Part shown: positions 56,051 through 64,000 of the stretch, piece by piece | Layout: each line of letters begins with the position of its first letter | Position numbering within the stretch: the stretch's first letter is position 1 | Notes under the pieces: model-generated | Database searches by the model: none | What the model was told of the DNA's origin: nothing | What the model saw: only the letters and a program-made list of their open reading frames with translations | Source: Gemmatimonadota bacterium | Lineage (GTDB): Bacteria; Gemmatimonadota; Gemmatimonadetes; Gemmatimonadales; Gemmatimonadaceae | Direction: 5' to 3' | Length of the DNA: 64,000 nucleotides | Assembly (NCBI GenBank): GCA_016704465.1 | Contig: JADJAD010000008.1 | Span: 186,001 to 250,000, forward strand | Program-made: the position numbers and the translations under genes

Positions 56051-56054
56051 CGGA

Positions 56055-57089
56055 TCAGTGTCTCGCTGACGTGCGGTGCGCGGCCAGGGCGGCAACGAAC
56101 GCGTCGTGGCCCGGCTCCATGGGAAGCTGCGCCTCGGCGTATTCGTCTTCCACGCGCTTCAGCTCGGTGCGGGCCGTTCGTCCGTCGCTCGTGGCATAGT
56201 CCGGATCGACACCCTGTTCCAGAAAGAACAGCGCCTCGGGAAATCTCTTGAACCGGATCGCATTCATCAGCGTTGACTCGCCGAGCTCGTTTCGTGCCTG
56301 CACATCCGCGCCGTGTTGCACGAGGAGTTGCAGTTGGGGTAGCGGCACCTGGTAACTCAGAATGACCGGATATTTGTCGTACCGCGCCTGCTGATTTGGA
56401 TCGGCGCCCGCGTCAAGTGCGATTGCCGCGATTGCCGCGCCCTTGGCCCGGCTGTCCACCAGCGCGGCAAAGCTCCAATCCAGTCCCAACTCCTGCGCGT
56501 CGGCGGCATACGGCACCCCGTTCTGCAGCACGATGCGAAGCGCCGAGACCTTGTCGTCGGTTCCCGTGTAATCCATCGCGCGCGTCACGGCGAAACCCAG
56601 CAGGGTCTCGCCCGATGCATCACGCTGCGTGTAGTCCGGCGCGGTTACCGAAGCCTTGTACGACGCGAGCAGCGTCTGCAGGCCGGTGGTGTCACCGGCG
56701 TCGATGGCCTGCGCCAGTGCCTTCAGCCGCGCGTCGCCAAACTGACCGTGTTGCGCCTCCTGCGCGCGGTTCGCTGAATTCTCGCGCACCTGATCGAGCT
56801 TGCCCTTCGCCAGGAATATGAAGGGCAGTGCCACAATCAGCGTTCCGCTTATGGCGCCTAGCTGCGATCCGGACTTGGTGCCCCGGTACAGCAAGCCGGC
56901 GGCAATCAGCAGTACCGGCAGCAGCACGAGTCCCCAGCCGCGCCCAACGCCTCGTCCTGCGGCATCATCGCCGGCATCTCGAATGACGATGAGCGCGACC
57001 ACAAATGCCGCGTCGAGTACGAGACACACCCACCCGAGCAATGCGATAGCGCGCGTCACCGGCTGCGGGCCGTAAGTCCGTCGCAGCAC
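56055..57089 (-). CDS. Membrane protein with ankyrin repeats
   Basis: The 344-residue protein has three hydrophobic helices in the first about 95 residues, then a charged linker and ankyrin-type repeats (about 125-330: G-D-T-T-G-L-Q-T-L-L, G-E-T-L-L-G-F-A-V, L-D-A-G-A-D-P-N, L-L-V-Q-H-G-A-D-V-Q-A-R-N, L-E-Q-G-V-D-P-D). Ankyrin repeats bind other proteins. Topology would place them on one side of the inner membrane, side not certain. Its 3' end is 4 bp from the DksA stump on the opposite strand. Confidence 0.75.
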   Translation of the reverse strand: MLRRTYGPQPVTRAIALLGWVCLVLDAAFVVALIVIRDAGDDAAGRGVGRGWGLVLLPVLLIAAGLLYRGTKSGSQLGAISGTLIVALPFIFLAKGKLDQVRENSANRAQEAQHGQFGDARLKALAQAIDAGDTTGLQTLLASYKASVTAPDYTQRDASGETLLGFAVTRAMDYTGTDDKVSALRIVLQNGVPYAADAQELGLDWSFAALVDSRAKGAAIAAIALDAGADPNQQARYDKYPVILSYQVPLPQLQLLVQHGADVQARNELGESTLMNAIRFKRFPEALFFLEQGVDPDYATSDGRTARTELKRVEDEYAEAQLPMEPGHDAFVAALAAHRTSARH

Positions 57090-57301
57090 TCGGCAGGAGC
57101 AACCAGCACGGCAGCGTCAGGCAATCGCAAGGGTGGCTCCGGAGGCAGGTACGGTCATGGTACGAACACGGGGCGATCCACAGGAGTCTAACGGCTCTTC
57201 CCTATGCGGAGATTCACCCACCGGCCGCCGGCACCTGACCGTCGACCAGCCCGATCATCCCGGAGAGGTCTCACCCCTTCCGATATCCCGAGTCGACCAT
57301 A

Positions 57302-57319
57302 AGTAAGCAAATGATTACT
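57302..57319 (+). promoter_or_regulatory. Inverted repeat at the tetR start (possible operator)
   Basis: AGTAA (57302-57306) and TTACT (57315-57319) form a perfect dyad with 8 bases between, in an A/T-rich patch. It overlaps the ATG at 57311, which argues for the later start at 57335 and for autoregulation, as is common for TetR proteins. Confidence 0.45.
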
Positions 57320-57334
57320 GTCTTTCAAGACGAG

Positions 57335-57856
57335 ATGAAGACGCATCCAACGCATCTGCCAGCGTTCGATCGCCGAGCCGCCACGGTCGAAGCCGTGGTC
57401 GCCCTCGCGGCGAGTCACAACTCGAGCGAGATCACGACGACCGCGATCGCGAAGGCGATGGGCCTGACGCAGGGCGCCGTGTACAAGCACTTTCCCACGA
57501 AGGACGAGATCCTGCAGGCGGTGATGAAGTGGGTCGCCGAAGGCCTCATGTCGCGGGTCGACGGCGCCGTGCAGGCGGCGGCATCGCCCATGCTCGCGCT
57601 CGAGGCGCTCTTCCTGGCGCACGTGGAGTTCGTCGCCTCGCACCCAGGGGTGCCGCGCATCCTTCTCTCAGAACTTCAACGCGTCGAGCCGTCGACATCC
57701 AAGCGCATCGTGCAAGCGTTCCTTCGGCGTTGTGGCGAGCGGGTGTCGCAACTGCTCGCCGATGCCAAGCAGCAGGGGGAGCTTCATGCCGCGCTCGATA
57801 CCGAGGCGGCCGCGATCCGTTTCGTCGGTACGATCCGGTACAAACCGGCTACATAG
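57335..57856 (+). pseudogene. TetR-family regulator truncated by an IS element
   Basis: The N-terminal HTH is complete (T-T-T-A-I-A-K-A-M-G-L-T-Q-G-A-V-Y-K-H-F-P-T-K-D-E-I-L) and the ligand-binding domain follows to about residue 170 (A-A-I-R-F-V-G-T-I). It then runs into the left end of the IS481-type element, which supplies the last residues and the stop, so roughly the last 25-40 residues usual in the family are lost. A DNA-binding fragment could still be made. Start may be 57311 or 57335. Confidence 0.7.
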
Positions 57857-59126
57857 GTAGCGGGCGATTCCGGGAACATAGGTAACACCACCCCACGACG
57901 GCTAGAATCGCGCTCTCACCAGGAGGGCGCGATGCCGTGGATGGAGACGTCACCTATGGACCAACGCTCGCGTTTCATCGATGCCTATCTCGCCGGGGGC
58001 TTCTCCATGACGGAGCTCTGTGCGCGCTACCAGACCGGTCGGCGGGTCGGCTACACGTGGCTGGGGCGCTCTGACGCCGACGGGCGGAAGGGACGGGCCG
58101 ACCGGAGCCGCGCGCCGCACCACTGTCCGCACACGGTGTCGGACGACGTGGTCACGCTGCTGTGTCGCGCGCGTCGGAAGCACCCCGACTGGGGGCCCGA
58201 GAAGCGCATCGGGTGGCTGAAGCCCCAGTATCCGCGCATGCGGTGGCCGGCGATCAGCACCGCCAGCGACGTGCTCAAGCGCGAGGGGTTGATCAAGCCA
58301 CGGCGCCGGCGCTATCGCGCCACCCATCCCGGGCTGGTCCCCGCGGTGACACACGCACCGAATGATCTGTGGACGGCCGACTTCAAGGGCCAGTTCCGCA
58401 CCGGCGATGGCGAGTAGTGCTATCCGCTGACGGTCGCCGACCAGCATACACGGTATCTCTTAGCGTGCCACAGCCTGTACTCAACCCAGACGCAGGGCGT
58501 CACCGCCCAGTTCGCGCGTCTCTTCCGTGAGTTGGGGTTGCCGCGCGCCATCCGTACCGACAACGGGGTCCCCTTCGCGACCACGGGCCTGCACGGGCTC
58601 TCCGCGCTCAGCGCCTGATGGATTCGCCTGGGCATTCAGCCGCAGCGCATTCTCCCGGGCCAGCCGCAGCAGAACGGCGCGCATGAGCGCATGCACAAGA
58701 CCCTCAAGCGCGGCGCGATTCATCCGCCCCGGGCGACGCTCGCTACCCAGCAGCGCGCCTTCGACCGCTTTCGGGCGGAGTACAACGACAACGCCCCCAC
58801 CAATACCTGCGGGGCGCCACGCCCGGTGCGCGCTACCGCCCGTCCTCCCGCCCCTATCCGCGCATCCTCCCGGCGATCACGTATCCCAGCGACTGCGTGA
58901 CCAAAGAGGTCACGGCCGCTGGCACCTTCCGTTTAGGCCAGAAGCTCTACTTCCTGAGCAACAGCCTCACGCACTATCCCGTCGGCTTGGAGGAAGTCGG
59001 CGACGGCCTCCGGTCGGTCTTCTTCTGCCACTTGCTGCTGGCGCGCATCGACGAGCGCGCTGGCACCCTCACCCGGGGCTGAGGGTTACCGATGTTCCCG
59101 GAATACTCTGGTACCCATCATCCCGG
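57844..59126 (+). mobile_element. IS481-type insertion sequence, inactive copy
   Basis: The element is about 1.28 kb. The left end (CCGGCTACATAGGTA) and the right end read in reverse (CCGGGATGATGGGTA) match, and a second inner match ATTCCGGGAACAT is present at both ends. It carries a transposase gene with two stops and a frameshift. It interrupts tetR on the left; the right flank is unrelated (a DUF4145 scrap), so a deletion or rearrangement followed insertion. Confidence 0.75.
57932..59082 (+). pseudogene. IS481-type DDE transposase, dead
   Basis: Residue by residue it parallels the intact transposase at 62027-63178: M-T-E-L-C-A-R, W-T-A-D-F-K-G-Q-F-R-T-G, R-T-D-N-G-V-P-F-A-T-T, Q-N-G-A-H-E-R-M, and the C-terminal A-G-T-F-R. 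It has TAG at 58415-58417 (after G-D-G-E), TGA at 58617-58619 (a Trp codon in the intact copy) and a frameshift near 58798 in a C-rich run. The catalytic D, D and E are still encoded but no full protein can be made. Confidence 0.85.
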
Positions 59127-59269
59127 TTGCTCAATGTCGACAGGTTCTTCGCACGCTCTGGCAGAATGCAGACGCCGCTCAGCACGTACTCGATAACCTC
59201 GAAGGCAGTATCCAGCACGGCGGGCGCGTGCGGCTTCACGTCGTGCGCGGCCTCGTTTCCCAGCACGCG
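59126..59269 (-). pseudogene. Fragment of a DUF4145-like gene
   Basis: The minus strand reads R-V-L-G-N-E-A-A-H-D-V-K-P-H, then F-E-V-I-E-Y-V-L, then I-L-P-E-R-A. The G-N-x-A-A-H start and the I-L-P-x-R-A end are the C-terminal signature of DUF4145 proteins. It is cut by the IS481-type end on one side and by unrelated G/C-rich sequence on the other. No complete protein is possible. Confidence 0.55.
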
Positions 59270-59617
59270 CCCCACGCCCGTCGTCCGAGGCCCCGACCGC
59301 CCCGTGAGGAGGGTCCCCCCGACGCCCCGCTCCCACGCGGGGACGTTCGGCGTGCGCGGCGGTCCCATCGCGACGTCACCGAGGGCCCAGCCGCGCCCGG
59401 GTCACCCCGACGCGTCGCTGATCGAACGGCCCGCACGGTGCGCCAGCCCGGCGGCGGGCACGCCGACGCCATCGCGCCGCCGCTCGCGAGGCAAGCGACC
59501 GCCGCCTATCCCCAACGTGTCCCGATTGCATTTCCTATCCCGCGGAGTGATGCGAATCGCACAGGCAGACGCCGGTTGGTGGCGCAGCGCTCCGCAAGTA
59601 TTGGCGGGGCCGGCGCG

Positions 59618-59985
59618 AGATGTGGCGACCGCCGAGTTCGCGCGCGACCGCGCGCAGGTGGCGGCAGGGGATGAGGGGACGAGCTTCACTTCGCACCTGA
59701 GCGTTGTCGACGCCGAGGGCAATGCCGTCTCGGCCACCACCACGGTCGGCGTCATCTTTGGTTCGGGCCTCTACAGGGTGGCTTCTTCCTCAACTGGTCG
59801 GCGGCCAACCTCGACGCGCGCACGCGCGGTCCCAATCGCTATCCCAACTCCACCATGTCGCCCGCCGTGGTGCTCGATGGTGCCAAGGTGCGACTGGTGA
59901 TCGGTGGCGCGGAGACAGTAACCACCCAGGGAGGTGCGCTCGGTCGACGGATCGTGAGCCTACCGAACCGTCGACCGGGTTTCAC
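59618..59985 (+). pseudogene. Fragment of a gamma-glutamyltransferase-like gene
   Basis: The first frame has D-V-A-T-A-E-F-A-R-D-R-A, H-L-S-V-V-D-A-E-G-N-A-V-S-A-T-T-T-V and F-G-S-G-L-Y. After a shift near 59778 the next frame gives G-F-F-L-N-W, S-T-M-S-P-A-V-V-L-D and L-V-I-G-G. These are the region after the catalytic Thr of gamma-glutamyltranspeptidase (H-L-S-V-V-D, F-G-S-G, G-F-L-L-N-N, S-S-M-S-P). The N-terminal two thirds and the C-terminus are missing. It runs into the DUF4440 gene on the other strand. Confidence 0.7.
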
Positions 59986-60489
59986 CTACTTGGTGACCGT
60001 TGAGTCGGTCATTCCCATGAGGTAGTTGATCCGCCACTTGCCGTCGTCGCCCTTCATAATGCCGGCGATCCATCGCCCATCGCGTCGCGTGGTCTTCCCG
60101 TTCGCGGCCGGCATCGCATCGGACCACGAGCCCGTCTGCGCCACATTTCCGTTCCCCAGCGCCACGGTCGAGCGCACGGTCGAACTCCATTCCGTCGGCT
60201 TCCCCATCGCAAAGTTCGTCGAATCGGCGGTCATGATCGCCCCGCGCCCGACCAGCGTGGGGATAGCGGTCAGCTCAACTACGGCAGCGTCGGTGTAGAG
60301 CGCATTGAGCGCCGCGGCGTCACCGGCGAGAACGGCCGCGCGATAGGCTTCACCGAGCGGCGCAATCTCGGCCCTGAGAGCCGCGGTATCGGGTGCGGCC
60401 GCAGGCGTGGACGCGGCCGGTTCCTCCTTTGGGGCACAGGCGCTCACGAGGCTCACAGCCAGCATGGAAACGAGCAAACGACGCAGCAC
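59986..60489 (-). CDS. DUF4440/SnoaL-like lipoprotein
   Basis: GTG 60489 is preferred (AGGA about 8 bases upstream) and gives 167 residues starting L-R-R-L-L-V-S-M-L-A-V-S-L-V-S-A-C-A, a signal peptide with a lipobox-like end. After a Pro/Ala linker comes a cone-shaped NTF2-like domain (L-G-E-A-Y-R-A-A-V-L-A-G-D-A-A-A-L, Y-T-D-A-A-V-V-E-L, W-R-I-N-Y-L-M-G). Such domains bind small molecules or act as simple enzymes; the specific role is unknown. It appears intact although surrounded by gene fragments. Confidence 0.7.
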   Translation of the reverse strand: MLRRLLVSMLAVSLVSACAPKEEPAASTPAAAPDTAALRAEIAPLGEAYRAAVLAGDAAALNALYTDAAVVELTAIPTLVGRGAIMTADSTNFAMGKPTEWSSTVRSTVALGNGNVAQTGSWSDAMPAANGKTTRRDGRWIAGIMKGDDGKWRINYLMGMTDSTVTK

Positions 60490-60655
60490 GGGGCACGTCC
60501 TTTGTAGGAGAGGCCCCGAACGTACCCCTCTCATGACTAAAGTCAAGATGCCCAGAGGGCGGACAGCCCCCGGCGGTCCCGTCGCTCGCTCCTCGAAGTC
60601 GCTATCGAGCCGCCCCTACCCCAAAGGGCGCCGGCATTACCCGATCTCCCAAGGA

Positions 60656-61376
60656 CTACTTCAGCACTCCGCGGTTGGGACCCAAGGCCCGTACCGTATG
60701 CGTCAACTCCTCGACGAAGCCCGGCGCGGCTGCCGACTGCATCTCGACGCGCCCCACATCCTGGCTGGCGTCGTACAACGTCCCCCGTTGCCCGGTCTGG
60801 CGATTGAGGACCAGGAAGGTCCCCCGTCGCGTGTGCTGCACCCAGGGCGTGTACATCCCCGGGGTGAGTGACACCGTGCCAAGGATGAGCGGACGCGTGG
60901 TGAAGACGTGCGTCGCGTCGTTTGCGCCGGCGCGCCACGCGGAGTCGATCGGGACGAGGACGTCCGCGCCTCGCTCGGCGATCACCCTACTGGTCGTCCC
61001 GCGCCCATCGACAAGCTGCAACCGGTTGTTGGGGTCAACGCGCAGCACCATCGCGTGCCCTGAGCTACGCAGTCTCAGCGAGTCACCGCCCAGCGGCTGC
61101 AGCCCGGAAAATCCCATGTCTCCGGCCAGCCCGAGCGCGGGGATCGAGTCCGACGCGCCACCCTTGCGAAGCATCGCGAGCGGCTCGGTGGGGCCACCCA
61201 CAGAGGTCGGGAAGTTGACCGTCGCTCGCTCGGCGGCAAAGGCAAGCGGCAGATGCGGCGTCGACCTCGGCAGGCGATAGCGTCTTCCCCTGATACTCAA
61301 TCACGTTGCGCACTTCGCTGATGACGCGCATGAAGGCACCGACCTCGCCCTGCACGCGGCCACTTTGCGTCAATCG
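60656..61376 (-). pseudogene. Fragment of an exported protein with a DUF2911 C-terminus
   Basis: The minus strand starts in one frame with E-V-G-A-F-M-R-V-I-S-E-V-R-N-V-I-E-Y-Q-G-K-T-L, shifts near 61265 and continues L-P-L-A-F-A-A-E-R-A-T-V-N-F-P-T. The final part (R-A-G-A-N-D-A-T, T-T-R-P-L-I-L-G, L-V-L-N-R-Q-T-G-Q, Y-D-A-S-Q-D-V-G-R-V) is DUF2911. The upstream part of the gene is lost toward the IS481-type element, with only low-confidence scraps to 61500. Confidence 0.6.
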
Positions 61377-61935
61377 AGCAGTGCGCGCTGCAACGCCGCG
61401 ATTCGAGTCCGAGCTTCCGCCGCCCTCGAGACGCGCCAGTATCTGCAGCTAGCTCCGCCGCCACTCGGCCAGGGTGGCTGGTGTGATCGCGGCCGCCGGG
61501 AGCGCCTTCGCGAATCCAGTTGCTGGTTCGCGCCCACGTCGCCCCTTGGGCTGCGCAATCGAAGTCAACACCACTGCGCCAGGTTGTAACCAAGCCGGGG
61601 GGAGCGGATCCCGGCAAACACGGGCCGCGTGCTCAACGTTGGCAACGACGAACTCCCATGAGAGGTGCTCGGGAACTCTCCGAGGATCGCGCACGCACAC
61701 CTCCGCACCGCGTTGATATTCCATGAGCGCGAGCTTGAGCCCCGCCGCCGTACGCTGCGAGCCGTTGCGAAACGAGACCCAATGTTCCGCGCTCGCCATG
61801 TTGGTCGAAAAAAGAAGTCAGCAAGCGGCCGAACGCGGAAGCGCAGCAGCGGCGGAAGGAAATGGAGCAGCAACGGAGCTGCCGCATACAGTAGTTCCGC
61901 CGTCGGCTGCAGCGTATGTTGGACCGCGTGGGTAT
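61377..61935 (+). other. Remnant-rich stretch left of the second IS481-type element
   Basis: On the minus strand two overlapping frames have protein-like text (A-L-M-E-Y-Q-R-G-A-E-V-C-V-R-D-P, about 61560-61799, and L-L-L-H-F-L-P-P-L-L-R-F around 61860) but neither has a recognised domain, and their upstream ends run into the IS. I regard it as an interrupted, unidentified gene. Confidence 0.35.
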
Positions 61936-63233
61936 AGCCCGAGTACATTGGTAACAGATCAGTCCAAGTACATCGGTAACACTCCGGCTAGACTGCACCG
62001 CCTCTCTTGAGCTGGCGAGGTGTGCGGTGCCTTGGTTGGAGATGTGTCCTATGGACGAGAGCCTGCAGTTCATCCTGGATGCCCAGAGCGACCGACTTAC
62101 CATGACGGAGCTCTGCGCGCGCAATGGTGTGAGTCGACGAATCGGGTACAAATGGCTCGCCCGCTTCGCCGAGGAAGAGAAGCGCGGCCTAGCGAACCGG
62201 AGCCGCGTGCCGCACTCGTGTCCGCACAGGATCCGGCCTGTGTTGGGGGACCTACTCTGCGAGTTCCGGCGTTCGCATCCCGACTGGGGCGCTGGCAAGC
62301 TCTTGAAGGTGCTCCGCGACCGCCATCCCGAGATCGAGGACTGGCCCGCGGCCAGCACGGCCGCCGACCTGCTGGCACGGCGTGGTTTGGTGCACAAACG
62401 GCGCCGGCGCCACCCCCACCGGCATCCCGGCGTGGTGTCGATCGCGACCACCGCGCCGAATGATCTCTGGACGGCCGACTTCAAGGGCCAGTTCCGCACC
62501 GGGAATGGCGTGTACTGCTATCCGCTCACCATCGCCGATCAGCAGACCCGCTTTCTGCTCACGTGTCATGGCCTCCTGTCGACCGAAACGCTGACCGCGA
62601 AACCGATCTTCGAACGCGCCTTCCGCGTGTTCGGGTTGCCGCGCGCGATCCGCACCGACAACGGCGTGCCGTTCGCGACGACGTCCCTGCACGGGCTGTC
62701 GTATCTCAACGTCTGGTGGATGCGGCTCGGCATCATCCATCAGCGCATGCATACGGGCCAGCCCCAGGAAAACGGCGCGCACGAGCGCATGCGCCGCACG
62801 CTGAAACGCCGAGCGGTCAAGCCGGTGCAGCGCACCTGCGCACGCCGACAGGCGCGGTTCGATGCCTTTCGCACGGAGTACAACACCGAACGGCCGCACG
62901 AAGCGTTGCAGCAGGAGACGCCGGCGTTGCGCTATGTCGGCTCACCCCACGCGTATCTGTCCACGCTGCCGACGATCGAGTACCCAGGCCACTTCCTCGT
63001 CAGGAAGATCACCGACGCCGGCACGTTCCGTTTTCGGCAACACCTGCTCTCTCTCGCGAACTCGCTCGTCGACCAACACATCGGGCAGAAGGAAACGGAC
63101 GACGGCGTCTGGTCGATCTACTTCACCACGGTCCTGCTTGCGACACTGGATGAGCGGGACTACATCATCCGGGGGTGACAGCCCAAAGTGTTGCCCATGT
63201 ACTCGGACAGTTTTGCTACCCATCATCCCGGCT
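61936..63233 (+). mobile_element. IS481-type insertion sequence, apparently intact
   Basis: The element is about 1.30 kb. The left end (from AGCCCGAGTACATTGGTAAC) and the right end in reverse (AGCCGGGATGATGGGTAGC, then CTGTCCGAGTACATGGGCAACACT) form imperfect inverted repeats of about 40 bp with two GTA-C-AT-GG blocks each. It carries one full-length transposase. It sits inside, and interrupts, a minus-strand cassette ORF at 63234-63674. Exact ends and any target duplication are uncertain. Confidence 0.8.
62027..63178 (+). CDS. IS481-type DDE transposase
   Basis: The 383-residue protein has an N-terminal helix-turn-helix (M-T-E-L-C-A-R-N-G-V-S-R-R-I-G-Y-K-W), the rve integrase core with W-T-A-D-F-K-G-Q (first Asp), R-T-D-N-G-V-P-F (second Asp) and E-N-G-A-H-E-R-M (Glu), then Y-N-T-E-R-P-H-E-A-L and a beta-rich C-terminal domain (D-A-G-T-F-R-F). 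No lesion is visible, so this copy could mobilise itself and, if ends are recognised, the related dead copy at 57844-59126 in trans. The start may be ATG 62027 or the in-frame ATG at 62051. Confidence 0.88.
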   Translation: MPWLEMCPMDESLQFILDAQSDRLTMTELCARNGVSRRIGYKWLARFAEEEKRGLANRSRVPHSCPHRIRPVLGDLLCEFRRSHPDWGAGKLLKVLRDRHPEIEDWPAASTAADLLARRGLVHKRRRRHPHRHPGVVSIATTAPNDLWTADFKGQFRTGNGVYCYPLTIADQQTRFLLTCHGLLSTETLTAKPIFERAFRVFGLPRAIRTDNGVPFATTSLHGLSYLNVWWMRLGIIHQRMHTGQPQENGAHERMRRTLKRRAVKPVQRTCARRQARFDAFRTEYNTERPHEALQQETPALRYVGSPHAYLSTLPTIEYPGHFLVRKITDAGTFRFRQHLLSLANSLVDQHIGQKETDDGVWSIYFTTVLLATLDERDYIIRG

Positions 63234-63674
63234 GTTCACGCGCTTCGTTATCGGGCCCGGGAGCGGAGTGGAGGTACCAATCGGAATACGGCACGTGGGC
63301 GGACGCGCATGCGTCGGCGAGAAGATTGGGTGTTCCGCTCGACGGCGTCGGTGGCCGATGGAGCGCATCTGAAGTGGTGCGCCATCCGCGTCACGCAGGA
63401 CGAGGACCCGATGCGCTGGGATGCCCTTCGCCTCGTCCTCACTGATCGCAGAGAGCGCGATGGGGCCATGGGTATGGGTGTCGGTGAAGGACGCCTCGAA
63501 GTCGGGTCGCCCCGGGAGAAACGGAGGATGGACCTGCATGCCAGGCGCGAGATCATGAAACGCGGGACTCGGAGCGAAGACGCCCGCGATGCTCTGGTGG
63601 TGCCCCGAGGTCGGCAACGGAAAGACGATGTCGCCGAGGTGCTCACCGCCACGCCACAGGGTATGTGCCATCAT
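63234..63674 (-). pseudogene. Cassette-type ORF cut by the IS481-type element
   Basis: ATG 63674 opens a minus-strand frame whose first about 105 residues look like a real protein (H-T-L-W-R-G-G-E-H-L-G-D-I-V-F-P-L, H-D-L-A-P-G-M-Q-V-H-P-P, V-L-V-L-R-D-A-D-G-A-P-L). The end is fused to the IS right end, which adds a few residues and a stop at 63216. It starts 44 bp after the R' box of the attC site, the position expected for the gene of the next cassette. No family recognised. Confidence 0.55.
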
Positions 63675-63717
63675 GATGGATCTGGTTCTCGGCTGTGTGC
63701 GCCGACGGTCGGATGAG

Positions 63718-63777
63718 GCCTAGCGTCTGAGGTAAGCCGCGTGCCGTAGGTACGTTGGCTTGACCGAATGGTTAGGC
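63718..63777 (-). other. Integron attC recombination site (60 bp)
   Basis: Read on the minus strand the site has the four attC boxes in order and spacing: R'' GCCTAAC (63777-63771), six bases, L'' GTCAAGC (63764-63758), a central region, L' GCTTACC (63737-63731), six bases, R' GCTAGGC (63724-63718). R''/R' pair at 6 of 7 positions. The R' box differs from the G-TT consensus at one base (GCT). The length equals the classic 59-60-bp elements. Cassette ORFs on both sides are on the same strand, as expected. Confidence 0.8.
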
Positions 63778-63951
63778 CTCACCTGGGCTGCGAAAAAAGA
63801 TGACGGCGGCCATGATCGGCATCTCCACAAGTTCTGCCCAACGCTCGCCTATGCGCGGGACCAGTACGGGTACCCGGAACACGCCGAGTACGAAGCCAGT
63901 GCCGAGCACGATGGCGAAGTACACGAGCGCGGCGCGGATGGTCTTTGACAC
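63772..63951 (-). CDS. Cassette ORF: short two-helix membrane protein
   Basis: GTG 63951 has CAGGAG about 10 bases upstream. The 59-residue product reads T-I-R-A-A-L-V-Y-F-A-I-V-L-G-T-G-F-V-L-G, then P-R-I-G-E-R-W-A-E-L-V-E-M-P, then M-A-A-V-I-F-F: two membrane helices with a conserved-looking acidic loop, like the N-terminal half of a longer family of small membrane proteins. The TAA stop lies inside the R'' box of the attC, a typical cassette feature. A run of six A's (63793-63798) could hide a frameshift; with five the frame would run on through the attC. Confidence 0.65.
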   Translation of the reverse strand: MSKTIRAALVYFAIVLGTGFVLGVFRVPVLVPRIGERWAELVEMPIMAAVIFFRSPGEA

Positions 63952-63982
63952 GGGTGCGAGCTCCTGTGGTAGTGTTCTTGAG

Positions 63983-63989
63983 GCCTAAC
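63983..63989 (-). other. R' core box of a neighbouring attC
   Basis: On the minus strand GTTAGGC (63989-63983) precedes the cassette ORF by about 32 bp and matches the R' consensus G-TTRRRY exactly. The rest of that attC would lie beyond base 64000. Together with the next attC it defines a cassette of about 265 bp. Confidence 0.6.
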
Positions 63990-64000
63990 GCGAAGGCACA

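Overview
The window looks like a chromosomal segment of a GC-rich Gram-negative-type bacterium, most likely Gemmatimonadota. The reasons are exported proteins whose signal peptides end in A-Q, a sigma factor next to a TPR-tailed Ser/Thr kinase, meso-DAP-type MurE, and very high GC. There is no rRNA or phylogenetic marker to prove the placement; the only RNA gene seen is a tRNA-Val(UAC).

Region 1 (1-25.7 kb) is core genome with undamaged reading frames. A HExxH protein, a tiny membrane protein, tRNA-Val and a secreted TPR protein lead into a long division/cell-wall (dcw) cluster in the order rsmH-ftsL-ftsI-murE-murF-mraY-murD-ftsW-murG-murC-ftsQ-ftsA-ftsZ. Many genes overlap by 1-19 bp. The products make lipid II (MurE, MurF, MraY, MurD, MurG, MurC), polymerise and cross-link it at the septum (FtsW, FtsI) and build the divisome (FtsL, FtsQ, FtsA, FtsZ). 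mraZ, murB and ddl are not in the cluster. It is followed by an M23 (LytM) endopeptidase, a membrane-anchored protein, ftsY and recG.

Region 2 (25.7-41.2 kb) is accessory and damaged. It holds a lipoprotein, a TPR/HD-GYP protein frameshifted in a C6 tract, a regulator, small exported proteins, a DUF1080-M28 fusion remnant with an internal stop, a decayed tricorn-like protease, a frameshifted secreted protein with 30 consecutive prolines, a frameshifted ECF-type sigma factor, and an intact Ser/Thr kinase. Because most lesions are 1-nt differences, many in homopolymers, both real decay and assembly error must be considered.

Region 3 (41.2-53.3 kb) has an IS3 scrap, 14-bp tandem repeats, an ABC ATPase with a permease/M1-peptidase fusion, a solitary ExbD, an amidohydrolase, a DUF1801 protein and an M24 peptidase.

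Region 4 (53.3-64 kb) is a mobile-element graveyard. It contains a doubly broken toxin-antitoxin pair, a dead IS3 element beside a beheaded DksA-type gene, an ankyrin protein, a TetR gene cut by a dead IS481-type element, scraps of DUF4145, gamma-glutamyltransferase and DUF2911 genes, and an apparently intact second IS481-type element. At the very end lies a recognisable 60-bp integron attC site bounding small gene cassettes on the minus strand. This is the most interesting lead, and the array probably continues beyond base 64000.

A further unexplained signal is the word CGTTAGG, found 19 times (16 on the + strand), including in core genes where it forces rare TTA or AGG codons.
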